Source: Microbacterium sp. AG238 (GTDB taxonomy: Bacteria > Actinomycetota > Actinomycetes > Actinomycetales > Microbacteriaceae). Taken from it: a DNA stretch of 64,000 nucleotides. The stretch lies in the NCBI RefSeq assembly GCF_003610405.1, contig NZ_RAQC01000001.1:1860001-1924000 (forward strand), written 5' to 3'. Shown in pieces: positions 50,276 through 58,711 of the stretch; position 1 is the stretch's first letter; each line of letters starts with the position of its first letter. The translations under genes were made by a program, and so were the position numbers. Under the pieces are notes generated by a model. It saw only the letters and a list, made by a program, of their open reading frames with translations, was not told the origin of the DNA and did not search any database.

Positions 50276-51199
50276 TCAGGCGGCCGGGGCGAGCTCGCGC
50301 TTCTCCGCGGCGGTCGCGGCGGCTGCCGCCGTGCGACGACGACCGATCGCGCCGAGGACCGACCCCTTCTGGCCCTTCATGTCGCCGAGAGCGGACGTGA
50401 GGCGATCGAGGTAGATCGCGAGGATGACGACGCTGAGCCCCGCTTCGACACCGGTGCCGATGTTGACGGTCGACATCGCCTGGACGATCTCCTTGCCGAG
50501 GCCGGGGGCGCCGGCGATTCCGGCGATGACGGCCATCGAGAGCGCGAGCATGATCACCTGGTTGACGCCGGTCATGATCGTCGGCATCGCGAGGGGCAGC
50601 TGGACGCCGCGCAGGATCTGGCCCGGCGTCGCACCGAACGCGTGCCCGGCCTCGACGGTCTCGGAGTCGACGCTGCGGATGCCGAGCTCGGTCAGACGCA
50701 CGCCCGGGGGCAGCGCGAAGATCACGGTGGCGACCAGACCCGGCACGAAGCCGATGCTGAAGAACACGATCGCGGGGATCAGGTACACGAACCCGGGCAT
50801 CGCCTGCATCAGGTCGAGCACGGGCTTGATGACCGCGCTGAAGCGGTCGCTGCGGGCGGCGAGGATGCCGAGGGGCACGGCGATGACGACGGCGATGATC
50901 GTCGCGATGAGCACGAGCGCGAGCGTCTGCATCGCCGTGACCCACTGCCCCACGCCGAGGATGATCGCGAACGAGATAGCCGTGCCGATCGCGAACTTCC
51001 ACGACCGCAGGAACCAGCCGAGCAGCGCGGCGACGACGATGACGACGACGATCGGGGCGCTCAGCAGCAGGTCGGCGAGCGAGCCGACGAGCCAGCCGAC
51101 GGCGGTGGAGATCGCGCCGAGCAGCCACGAGACGTTGTCGCGGATCCAGTCGACCGCGACCTCGGCCCACTGGCCGAGCGGAATACGGAAACCATCCAT
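50276..51199 (-). CDS. Glycine betaine ABC transporter permease (ProW/OpuAB type)
   Basis: 307 residues, six or more helices, with the BPD_transp_1 motif EAGHAFGATPGQILRGVQLPLAMPTI. A long N-terminal region with DNVSWLLGAISTAVGWLVGSL resembles ProW. Its ATG overlaps the ATPase stop by one base (TGATG). The C-terminus is Ala/Arg-rich. Confidence 0.94.
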   Translation of the reverse strand: MDGFRIPLGQWAEVAVDWIRDNVSWLLGAISTAVGWLVGSLADLLLSAPIVVVIVVAALLGWFLRSWKFAIGTAISFAIILGVGQWVTAMQTLALVLIATIIAVVIAVPLGILAARSDRFSAVIKPVLDLMQAMPGFVYLIPAIVFFSIGFVPGLVATVIFALPPGVRLTELGIRSVDSETVEAGHAFGATPGQILRGVQLPLAMPTIMTGVNQVIMLALSMAVIAGIAGAPGLGKEIVQAMSTVNIGTGVEAGLSVVILAIYLDRLTSALGDMKGQKGSVLGAIGRRRTAAAAATAAEKRELAPAA

Positions 51200-52524
51200 C
51201 AGCGCACCTCCCCGTTCTGGAGGGCGGCACCGTCGACGGCGGTCGCCTCCGCGAGCACTTCGTCGATCGCGGCCTGCGGCATCGGCTGCAGGGGGATCGT
51301 GATCTCCTCCGTCGCGCCGGGGCCGGGGCCGAGGGCGGCGAGGAGGGTGATGCGCGGGATGACGCCGACGAGGCGTCCGTCTGCATCGGTGACGGCGAGC
51401 GGCAGCGGCGACTCGACGGCCGGGACGAAGAGGTTCATGAGCACCTCGTCCTGGCTGACGGTCTGCGGGGCCGGCTTGATGACCGATGAGAGCGCCGACT
51501 CGCCGCGACGGACCAGCTTGACCGCGTCGCGATCGGTGACGACACCGAGGAGTTTGCGGTCGCGGCCGACGACGTAGGCCGCCGACATGAAGGCATCCCG
51601 CATCTGCTTGAGGGCAACGCGGGGTCCTGCCGATTCGGCGACGACGGGCCGCGGGCGCTCCATGACGTTCGCGGCCGTGAGGACGCGGGCACGGTCGACG
51701 TCCTGGACGAACTGCTCGACGTAGTCGTTCGCCGGGTCGGTCAGGATGTCTTCGGGCGTGCCGATCTGCACGATGCGGCCGTCGCGCATGACGGCGATGC
51801 GGTCGCCGAGGAACATCGCCTCGTTGAGGTCGTGCGTGATGAAGATGATGGTCTTCTGCAGCTTCTGCTGCAGTTCGAGCAGCTGCTCCTGCATCTCGCG
51901 TCGGATGAGCGGGTCGAGCGCGCTGAAGGCCTCGTCCATGAGCAGGATGTCGCTGTCGGCGGCGAGCGCGCGGGCGATGCCGACACGCTGCTGCATTCCG
52001 CCGGAGAGGGCCGAGGGCAGCTTGTCGCCCCAGCCTTCGAGGCCGACGAGCGCGAGGATCTCCTCGGCCTTGGCCAGGCGCTCGGCCTTGCCGACACCCC
52101 GCAGCTCGAGCGGGTAGGCCACGTTCGCGGCGACGGTGCGGTGCGGCAGCAGGGCGAAGTGCTGGAAGACCATCGCGATGCGCTCGCGACGGATGCTGCG
52201 CAACCGGGCGGGCGCGACATCGGTGATCGAGTCGCCCTTCACGGTGATCGTTCCGGCGGTGGCGTCGTGCAGGCCGTTGAGCATGCGGATGAGCGTCGAC
52301 TTGCCCGAGCCTGAGAGGCCCATGATGACGAAGATCTCACCCGGCTGCACGGTGAACGAGGCGTCGATGACGGCGGCGGTTCCGGCGTCGGCGATCTCGT
52401 TGCGCTGGGCTCCGGCCCGCAGCTTCTCGACGACGGACTTCGGGTTGCGCCCGAAGACCTTGTACAGATTCTTGGCTTCCAGCGCGGGGGAGGTCATTTC
52501 CCCCGAAGAAGACGGACTGGTCAC
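51199..52524 (-). CDS. Glycine betaine ABC transporter ATPase with CBS domains (ProV/OpuAA type)
   Basis: 441 residues. Walker A GLSGSGKST, signature LSGGMQQR, Walker B ILLMDEAFSALDP and the H-loop FITHDL are intact; an N-terminal extension of about 45 residues precedes them as in ProV. Two CBS domains (about residues 285-400) follow, the osmosensing or nucleotide-binding module of OpuA-type ATPases. Known relatives respond to ionic strength, some to c-di-AMP. Start GTG 52524 or ATG 52497; both plausible. Confidence 0.94.
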   Translation of the reverse strand: MTSPSSSGEMTSPALEAKNLYKVFGRNPKSVVEKLRAGAQRNEIADAGTAAVIDASFTVQPGEIFVIMGLSGSGKSTLIRMLNGLHDATAGTITVKGDSITDVAPARLRSIRRERIAMVFQHFALLPHRTVAANVAYPLELRGVGKAERLAKAEEILALVGLEGWGDKLPSALSGGMQQRVGIARALAADSDILLMDEAFSALDPLIRREMQEQLLELQQKLQKTIIFITHDLNEAMFLGDRIAVMRDGRIVQIGTPEDILTDPANDYVEQFVQDVDRARVLTAANVMERPRPVVAESAGPRVALKQMRDAFMSAAYVVGRDRKLLGVVTDRDAVKLVRRGESALSSVIKPAPQTVSQDEVLMNLFVPAVESPLPLAVTDADGRLVGVIPRITLLAALGPGPGATEEITIPLQPMPQAAIDEVLAEATAVDGAALQNGEVR

Positions 52525-52839
52525 AGGTCACCTCGGCAGCCGGTGCAGGCTGCATCGGTTACGCCCGGGTGGCGGCCTCTCGGCGCGTCTTGCGACGGCG
52601 TCTCGGCTGCGGATGTCGGACCCACGAGCACAGGCCGCCGACCATACGCTCGCCGGTCTGGCACCCACAGGGACTGCCACCAACGACCGCGGACTGGTCG
52701 GGTAGGGGCCCGCTGTGGGCCGCATCCAACGTTTCACGTTCCCGGGGAGGTCGCAAATCGAACCGACGATTTGACCTCTGATCGGCACTTCCGGTAAACG
52801 CGCGCGCCCGCGCAGGCAAACCGGTGGTCCTTCTCAGGT
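52525..52839. promoter_or_regulatory. Intergenic region between opuA-type operon and GNAT/TetR genes
   Basis: 315 nt without a gene. Two inverted repeats are visible: AACGT-TTC-ACGTT (52728-52740) and a 32-nt hairpin (52747-52778) with GAGGTC..GACCTC enclosing AAATCG..CGATTT. Either could be an operator for the ABC operon about 200 nt away, whose promoter I cannot place with confidence. Confidence 0.4.
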
Positions 52840-52866
52840 AACTGTATGTGTAGTACACGTACAGTT
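52840..52866. promoter_or_regulatory. Predicted TetR operator overlapping the GNAT promoter
   Basis: 27-bp palindrome: 13-bp arms AACTGTATGTGTA and TACACGTACAGTT, matching at 12 of 13 around one central base. It overlaps a TACAGT -10 (52860-52865) 6 nt before the GNAT ATG. The TetR gene is next in the operon, so autoregulation is likely. Confidence 0.85.
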
Positions 52867-52871
52867 TATCC

Positions 52872-53528
52872 ATGACTCGCACGCCTATCCCCCCGACGAC
52901 CCGCACCGTCACACCCGTCGCTCGCGGAGAGATCGACGCGGCGGCTGATCTGCTGACCCGCGCGTTCGCCGAAGACGCCCCGACGCGGGCCCTCCTGCAG
53001 GAACGCGGCGACGACGAACGCGCGCGCCACCGCCTGTTCCGCGCCGTCCTCCTCGGTGGTCCGTTGCAGAACGGCACGGTCGACGGTGTGCGCGATCCCG
53101 ACACCGGCAGGCTCCTCGGCGTCGCGGTGTGGTCCGCCCCCGGCGAGACCGGGATGCGCACGGCCGCCCTGCCGGAGTACGTGCGGGCGATCGGCCTCGG
53201 CGGTCTGGCCCGGGCTCTTCGCGTCTCGGACGCGATCGACGCGCACCGGCCGGCCGTGCCGCACTGGTACCTCAAGGCGGTCGGCGTCGCGCCGGACGCT
53301 ACCGGCGGCGGCATCGGCAGAACACTGCTCGCGTCACGACTCGAGGTCGTCGACGCCGACGGCTCGCCCGCGTACCTGGAATCGTCGAACGCCCGCACGA
53401 CCGCGCTCTATCGTCGGCACGGCTTCGTGCCCCTGACGAGGGTCCCCTGGCCCGACGGGGCCGGACCCCTGGCCATGTGGCGCGGCGGCCACGCGGAGTC
53501 GAGCGGAGCAGATGGTGCGTCCCAGTAA
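52872..53528 (+). CDS. GNAT-family N-acetyltransferase under TetR control
   Basis: 218 residues. Acetyl-CoA binding motif VAPDATGGGIGRTLLASRLE (about residues 139-158) and the terminal ALYRRHGFVPL. The N-terminal part has DAAADLLTRAFAED, common in GNATs that inactivate drugs or modify small amines. Overlaps the tetR gene by 17 nt and shares its operator, so it is probably the main target of that regulator. Substrate unknown. Confidence 0.91.
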   Translation: MTRTPIPPTTRTVTPVARGEIDAAADLLTRAFAEDAPTRALLQERGDDERARHRLFRAVLLGGPLQNGTVDGVRDPDTGRLLGVAVWSAPGETGMRTAALPEYVRAIGLGGLARALRVSDAIDAHRPAVPHWYLKAVGVAPDATGGGIGRTLLASRLEVVDADGSPAYLESSNARTTALYRRHGFVPLTRVPWPDGAGPLAMWRGGHAESSGADGASQ

Positions 53529-54036
53529 TCGCGAGCTCATCGTCGACGCGGCCGTCGAGCTGTTCGCAGACTCGGGCGCGGATTCGGTCACCTTCGACGA
53601 CCTCGCGGCACGGACCGGGCTGACCAAGAGCGGCATCGTCTACCACTTCGCCACGCGGCAGCTGATCCTCGAGGCCGTCGCGGGGCGACTGATCGACGGC
53701 TGGGCGGAGTCAGCGGCATCCCATCTCGCCGGAGCGCCCGACGATCCTCCGCACCGGCTCGCTGCTTTCGTCGCAGGCATGCTCGAAGGAGATGCGACAC
53801 CCGCCGAACTGCGGCTGGCGGTCGAGACCCTCGGCGGGCGACGGATGCACGACGGATGGCAGGGCATCCGGGCGCACTGGCTGCAGCCGGAAGGCGCGAC
53901 GCCCGCACAGCTGACCGCCGTGGCGGCGGCGCTCGGACTGTGGGTGAGCCGCGCGACGGGGTTCCTCGATCTCGACGCCGGTCAGCGCGCCGGCATCGAA
54001 CGATCGATCCGGCAGCTCGCGGCAGCGGGCGACTGA
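53512..54036 (+). CDS. TetR-family repressor
   Basis: 174 residues, short for the family (usually about 190-220). HTH in residues 8-52: RELIVDAAVELFADSGADSVTFDDLA and GLTKSGIVYHFATRQLIL. The C-terminal ligand domain contains a Trp/Gly-rich stretch (GGRRMHDGWQGIRAHWLQP). Start lies inside the end of the GNAT gene. The 27-bp palindrome before the GNAT gene is its likely site. Confidence 0.92.
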   Translation: MVRPSNRELIVDAAVELFADSGADSVTFDDLAARTGLTKSGIVYHFATRQLILEAVAGRLIDGWAESAASHLAGAPDDPPHRLAAFVAGMLEGDATPAELRLAVETLGGRRMHDGWQGIRAHWLQPEGATPAQLTAVAAALGLWVSRATGFLDLDAGQRAGIERSIRQLAAAGD

Positions 54037-54039
54037 GGC

Positions 54040-54336
54040 TCAGTCCGCGATGTCCTCCGCCGCGATGCGGTGGTGGCGGATGACCTCGGCGACGACGAAT
54101 CCGAACCACTTCTCCGCGAACTCGGGGTCGAGGTCGGCCTCCTCGGCGAGGCGCCGCAGGCGGGCGACCTGCCGTTCTTCGCGACCGGGATCGGATGCCG
54201 GCATGCCGTGAGTCGCCTTGAGCTCGCCGACCTGCTTCGTGCAGCGGAACCGCTCCGCCAGCATGAACACGAGCGCGGCGTCGATGTTGTCGATGCTCGC
54301 GCGCAGGCGATGGAGTTCGGTCGTGGCGTCGGTCAT
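54040..54336 (-). CDS. AroQ-class chorismate mutase-like protein
   Basis: 98 residues, all helical, with the AroQ pattern LHRLRASIDNIDAALVFMLAERFRCTKQVGELKA and DPGREERQVARLRRLA. The Arg and Lys that bind chorismate in family members are visible (R11, R28-type, K38-type positions). Probably the free-standing mutase for phenylalanine/tyrosine synthesis, or an isochorismate-pyruvate-lyase-like variant. Converges on tetR with 3 nt between stops. Confidence 0.9.
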   Translation of the reverse strand: MTDATTELHRLRASIDNIDAALVFMLAERFRCTKQVGELKATHGMPASDPGREERQVARLRRLAEEADLDPEFAEKWFGFVVAEVIRHHRIAAEDIAD

Positions 54337-54412
54337 GGTGGCTCCTCCCCCGCCGACCCTATCTGCTCGACGGGCGAGCGCGATCCCACCGCGGCGCTGT
54401 AAGCCGCGCCCC

Positions 54413-54418
54413 TAGAGT
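54413..54418 (+). promoter_or_regulatory. -10 element of the AI-2E family permease gene (leaderless)
   Basis: TAGAGT, 6 nt before ATG 54425, which favours that ATG over the GTG at 54419. Confidence 0.6.
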
Positions 54419-54424
54419 GTGACC

Positions 54425-55573
54425 ATGACGAAGCCTCGCCCGAGCACCCCGGCCCCCGCGGCCCCCACCGCCCCGGTGTCCGCAGCGGCCACGCGTGATC
54501 AGCCCCTCTGGGGAGCGCTGTCCCGCCCGTTCGCGGCCGGCTTCTTCCTCGCTCTGGGCGCCCTCGCGGCGATCGTTCTGGGGCTGGCGATCTCGAGCCT
54601 GTCGACGGTCCTCATCTACGTCGCGATCGCGTTGTTCGTCGCGCTGGCGCTCGACCCGGTGGTGCGGTTCCTCGTGCGCCGCGGCATCCCGCGCGCCTGG
54701 GGCATCGTCATCACGTTCGCCGCGCTCGCGCTCATCATCGCCGGCATCCTGTGGGTCGTCCTGCCACCGGTGGTGCGCCAGGTCGAACAGTTCGCCAAGG
54801 ATGTGCCGTCGATCGTCAACGACATGCTGCGCAGCGATACGGTGCGCTGGCTCGAGAACACGTTCGGCGACAGCCTGAGCGACGTGCTGAACGAGGTGCA
54901 GAGCTTCGTCACCAACCCGTCGAACATCGCCGCGATCGGCGGCGGGCTGCTGCAGGTCGGCGTGAACGTCGTGACCGCCATCTCGGGGTCGATCATCGTG
55001 CTCGTGCTCAGCCTGTACTTCCTGGCGTCGCTCCCCCGCATGAAGAACGCGCTGGTGCGCATCTCGCCCGCACGCTCCCGCTCGACCGTCGCCGACATGA
55101 CCCGGCAGATCACCGAGTCGATCGGCGGCTACCTGTCGGGCATGGTCGTGCTCGCCCTCATGAACGCGACCTTCGGCTTCATCCTGCTGACCATCCTCGG
55201 GGTGCCGTTCGCGGCCCTGATGGCTGTGCTCGCGTTCGCGATCACGCTGATCCCGCTCGTGGGAACAGTGATCTTCTGGGTCGGGGCATCCGTCATCACG
55301 CTGCTGACGAATCCCACCGCGCCGTTGCCGGCGATCATCTTCGCGGCCGCGTACCTGCTGTACATGCAGGTCGAGGCATACGTCCTCACCCCGCGCGTCA
55401 TGAACCGCACCGTCTCGGTTCCCGGATCGCTCGTGGTCATCGGGGCTCTCGTCGGCGGCACCCTGTTGGGTCTGCTGGGCGCGCTCGTCGCGATCCCCGT
55501 CACGGCGTCGATCCTGCTGATCATCAACCAGATCGTCATTCCGCGTCAGGACGCGAAGAAACTGCCGCACTGA
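54425..55573 (+). CDS. AI-2E family transporter (PerM/TqsA-like)
   Basis: 382 residues. Pro/Ala-rich cytosolic start of about 35 residues, then eight predicted helices in the AI-2E exporter layout: FFLALGALAAIVLGL, VLIYVAIALFVALALDPVV, the large loop with VVRQVEQFAKDVPSIV, then GYLSGMVVLALMNATFG, PFAALMAVLAFAITLIPLVG and the end LLGALVAIPVTASILLI. Family members export autoinducer-2 or antiport ions; role here unknown. Confidence 0.92.
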   Translation: MTKPRPSTPAPAAPTAPVSAAATRDQPLWGALSRPFAAGFFLALGALAAIVLGLAISSLSTVLIYVAIALFVALALDPVVRFLVRRGIPRAWGIVITFAALALIIAGILWVVLPPVVRQVEQFAKDVPSIVNDMLRSDTVRWLENTFGDSLSDVLNEVQSFVTNPSNIAAIGGGLLQVGVNVVTAISGSIIVLVLSLYFLASLPRMKNALVRISPARSRSTVADMTRQITESIGGYLSGMVVLALMNATFGFILLTILGVPFAALMAVLAFAITLIPLVGTVIFWVGASVITLLTNPTAPLPAIIFAAAYLLYMQVEAYVLTPRVMNRTVSVPGSLVVIGALVGGTLLGLLGALVAIPVTASILLIINQIVIPRQDAKKLPH

Positions 55574-55607
55574 CTCTGATAGCGGCCCCCGTTCGCGGGA
55601 CCGGGAA

Positions 55608-56783
55608 TCACGCCACCGGCAGGATGCAGGTCGGGCTGGGGGCTGCGACGCGGTGACGCACGCGCCCCGGCACCCCGGTTCGCGGGTCGCGCGTCATCGA
55701 CACCACCTCGCCCGAGAGCTGCCCGGCGACGAGCAGGGTGTCTCGGACGACGACGTGGTGGCGCGGCCAATCGACGCCGGCATCGACGAGGGCGAGTTGC
55801 TCGAGCCGGTCACCGGTGCCGCGAACGCGCAGCACCCCGAGGGTGTTGCTGCCGCGGATGCCCGCGTAGACGGTCTCACCGTCGGGCGTCATGGCGATCT
55901 CAGCAGCTGTGTCGTCGTCGAGGGAACCGATGAGGCCTGTCGCCGACAGCATCCGCCATTCCCCGGCGCGATCGGCGCCGAGCACGACCACCTCGCGAGA
56001 TAGTTCCGTGAGGACGTACAGGTGACCGCTCGGATGCCAGAGGGTGTGACGCGGTCCGCTGCCGAGCGGCAGCGTGACCTGCCCGACGAGCCGGAGCCCG
56101 CGCGGACTGTCACGCCAGAACCGCACGAGGTCGAGCCCCATGTCGGTCGTCACGATCAGACCGCCCGGCAGGTGACGCGCCTGGTGCGACCGAGACGGGC
56201 GTGCGGCCTCGGATTCCTGATCCGGACCGGGATGCGGCGCGGCGGGCGCGTCCGAGCCGGGCACCAGATGGGCGAACTCGGGACCGGCGGCCTCGCGCAG
56301 AGCCCGCGCGGCAGCGGCGAGATCGAGGTCGTCCGCGGCCGGCTCCGCCGAAGCAACGGGTCCGTAGGGGTCGACCGCGGCGGGCGCGATCACCGGAGCC
56401 GACGGGACGCCGGCGTCGTCGATGCTCATGCGGACGACGCGGCCGTCGCTCCAGCAGCTGGCGACGAGCGAGGCTCCGTCGGGGGCGACGGCGACGTGAC
56501 ACACGGCCTCACCGGCGGCGACCGGGCGCCCGAGCGGCATCCACGCGTCGGGACCCGTGCGCCGGTAGGCCTGCACCTCACCGCGGAACTCGAGCGCGGC
56601 GTAGACGACGTCCAGACGCGGATGGCGGGCGAGCCACGACGGCGACGACGTGGCCACGACCTCGGTGCGCAACGAGAGCTGGCCGTCCGCGGTCGGGCCG
56701 TCGGGGTCGCCGGCGTGGACCAGGCCGATGCCCGCGGCATCGCCGCCCATGTCGGTGGTGTAGCCGCCGAGCAGCAGCCGCAC
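55608..56783 (-). CDS. Lactonase-family seven-bladed beta-propeller protein
   Basis: 391 residues. Propeller repeats typical of 6-phosphogluconolactonase (YbhE)-like proteins: VRLLLGGYTTDMGG, WLARHPRLDVVYAALEF, VCHVAVAPDGASLVASCW, GSGPRHTLWHPSGHLYVLTELS, AEIAMTPDGETVYAGIRGSNTL and a terminal CILPVA. A less conserved insertion (about residues 130-200) is Ala/Asp/Pro-rich. The GTG at 56783 starts right after the purA stop; GTG 56837 would overlap purA by 53 nt. Substrate unproven. Confidence 0.85.
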   Translation of the reverse strand: MRLLLGGYTTDMGGDAAGIGLVHAGDPDGPTADGQLSLRTEVVATSSPSWLARHPRLDVVYAALEFRGEVQAYRRTGPDAWMPLGRPVAAGEAVCHVAVAPDGASLVASCWSDGRVVRMSIDDAGVPSAPVIAPAAVDPYGPVASAEPAADDLDLAAAARALREAAGPEFAHLVPGSDAPAAPHPGPDQESEAARPSRSHQARHLPGGLIVTTDMGLDLVRFWRDSPRGLRLVGQVTLPLGSGPRHTLWHPSGHLYVLTELSREVVVLGADRAGEWRMLSATGLIGSLDDDTAAEIAMTPDGETVYAGIRGSNTLGVLRVRGTGDRLEQLALVDAGVDWPRHHVVVRDTLLVAGQLSGEVVSMTRDPRTGVPGRVRHRVAAPSPTCILPVA

Positions 56784-56784
56784 G

Positions 56785-58071
56785 TCAGTCGACGAGGTCG
56801 TGGCGGACGATGACGGCGTCGCGGGCGGGCCCGACACCGATCACCGAGATGCGCGTTCCGCTCATCTTCTCGAGCGCCAGCACGTACTCCTGGGCGGCGA
56901 TGGGGAGGTCGTCGAACGTGCGCGCCGTCGAGATGTCTTCCTTCCAACCGGGGAAGTACTCGAGCACCGGCTTGGCGTGGTGGAAGTCGGACTGGTTGAC
57001 CGGCACCTCGTCGAACCGCTCGCCGTCGACGTCGTATGCGACGCAGACCGGGATGCGGTCGAGCCCGGTGAGGATGTCGAGCTTGGTGAGCACGAGGTCG
57101 GTGATGCCGTTGATCCGCGTCGCGTACCGCGTGATCGGGGCGTCGTACCAGCCGACACGGCGGGGGCGGCCGGTCGTCGTGCCGAACTCGAATCCGCGCG
57201 ACCGGAGGAAGTCGCCGTTCTCGTCGAACAGCTCGGTCGGGAACGGGCCCGACCCGACGCGCGTCGTGTACGCCTTGACGATGCCGACGATGCGGTCGAG
57301 ACGGTTGGGTCCGACGCCCGCACCGGTGGCGGCGCCGCCGGCCGTCGCCGACGACGACGTGACGAAGGGGTAGGTGCCGTGGTCGACGTCGAGCATGGTC
57401 GCCTGCCCGCCCTCGAAGACGACGACGTCGCCGTTGTCGAGCGCGTTGCTCAGCAGCAGGCCCGTGTCGCACACCATGGGCCGCAGACGCTCGGCGTACG
57501 AGAGCAGGTCTTCGACGATCTCGTCGGCGGTGATCGCACGACGGTTGAACACCTTGACCAGCAGGTGGTTCTTCTGGTCGAGGGCTCCCTCGACCTTCTG
57601 GCGCAGGATGTTCTCGTCGAAGAGGTCTTGCACGCGAATGCCGACGCGGTTGATCTTGTCGGCATAGGCCGGTCCGATGCCGCGGCCGGTCGTGCCGATC
57701 TGGCGCTTGCCGAGGAAGCGCTCGGTCACCTTGTCGAGCGTGCGGTGGTATTGCGTGATGAGGTGCGCGTTGGCGCTGACCTTGAGGCGAGAGATGTCGA
57801 GCCCGCGCGCCGACAGCGCCTCGAGCTCGGCGAAGAGCACCTCGAGGTCGACGACGACGCCGTTGCCGATGACGGCGTTGACGCCCGGCGAGAGGATGCC
57901 GCTCGGCAGCAGGTGCAGGGCGTACTTCTCGTCACCGATGACGACGGTGTGCCCGGCGTTGTTGCCGCCGTTGAACTTGACGACCCAGTCGGTGCGATCG
58001 CCCAACAGGTCGGTGGCCTTGCCCTTGCCCTCGTCGCCCCACTGGACGCCGACGATGACGATTCCCGGCAT
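56785..58071 (-). CDS. purA: Adenylosuccinate synthetase
   Basis: Converts IMP, aspartate and GTP to adenylosuccinate, first step to AMP. 428 residues, standard length. GTP/Mg motif [15 protein letters not shown] at the N-terminus, [25 protein letters not shown] and the late [17 protein letters not shown] region are intact. AAGGGAGA lies six bases before the ATG; TAGGAT (58114-58109) is a likely -10. Confidence 0.98.
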   Translation of the reverse strand: MPGIVIVGVQWGDEGKGKATDLLGDRTDWVVKFNGGNNAGHTVVIGDEKYALHLLPSGILSPGVNAVIGNGVVVDLEVLFAELEALSARGLDISRLKVSANAHLITQYHRTLDKVTERFLGKRQIGTTGRGIGPAYADKINRVGIRVQDLFDENILRQKVEGALDQKNHLLVKVFNRRAITADEIVEDLLSYAERLRPMVCDTGLLLSNALDNGDVVVFEGGQATMLDVDHGTYPFVTSSSATAGGAATGAGVGPNRLDRIVGIVKAYTTRVGSGPFPTELFDENGDFLRSRGFEFGTTTGRPRRVGWYDAPITRYATRINGITDLVLTKLDILTGLDRIPVCVAYDVDGERFDEVPVNQSDFHHAKPVLEYFPGWKEDISTARTFDDLPIAAQEYVLALEKMSGTRISVIGVGPARDAVIVRHDLVD

Positions 58072-58108
58072 GCGGATCTCCCTTTCTGTCGAGGAGGGAT
58101 TGCACCCC

Positions 58109-58114
58109 ATCCTA
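58109..58114 (-). promoter_or_regulatory. -10 element of purA
   Basis: TAGGAT on the minus strand, 37 nt before the ATG, leaving a leader that contains the RBS. Confidence 0.5.
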
Positions 58115-58213
58115 TCGACACGGGCGCAACCCCCTTACGGCGATCGCAACACGCGCGCCAGAGTGGGGATGCAGATCGCATACCCACACCAGACGCCTAT
58201 GGAGGAGGGTCTC

Positions 58214-58711
58214 ATGCACCACCGGCTCGCCACAGCGGTCGGCGCGGTCCTGTTGCTACTGACGTCGTCGTTCGCACTCGCGGGGTGCGGGCTGTCGATA
58301 CCGACCGACCCGTCGGGCACGCTCACCTCGGTCGAGGGAGGGACGCTTCGGGCCGGGGTCTCCCCCGACGGCGAATGGGTGAAGGTCGACGGCGAAGAAC
58401 CGCAGGGCAGCGAGCCCGATGCGATCCGAGTCTTCGCCGACTCGCTCGACGCCGACGTGGAATGGACCGTCGGGTCGGAGGAGGCGCTCGTGCGCGAACT
58501 CGAGAACGGCGGGCTCGATCTCATCGCGGGCGGCATCACCGACCAGACCCCGTGGACAGACAAGGCGGGTGTCACACGCCCGTACGCGGAGGCGACCGCG
58601 AAGGACGGCAGCACGCTGAAGGTCGTCATGCTCGTGCCGCTCGGCGAGAACGCGTTCCTGTCGCGCCTCGAGACCTTCCTCTCGGAGCGGGCGAGAGCGG
58701 GAGAGCTGTGA
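58214..58711 (+). CDS. Truncated solute-binding-like lipoprotein coupled to CDF transporter
   Basis: 165 residues. Signal peptide with lipobox LAGC (Cys about 25). The rest resembles the first lobe of an SBP_bac_3 (amino-acid-binding type) domain: GTLRAGVSPDGEWVKVDG, DAIRVFADSLDADVEWTVGSEEALVRELENGGLDLIAGGIT; the second lobe is missing, so it is about half the family length. GGAGGAGGG RBS before the ATG. Stop overlaps the CDF start (GTGA). It may be a metal-related accessory to that transporter, an inference from coupling. Confidence 0.85.
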   Translation: MHHRLATAVGAVLLLLTSSFALAGCGLSIPTDPSGTLTSVEGGTLRAGVSPDGEWVKVDGEEPQGSEPDAIRVFADSLDADVEWTVGSEEALVRELENGGLDLIAGGITDQTPWTDKAGVTRPYAEATAKDGSTLKVVMLVPLGENAFLSRLETFLSERARAGEL

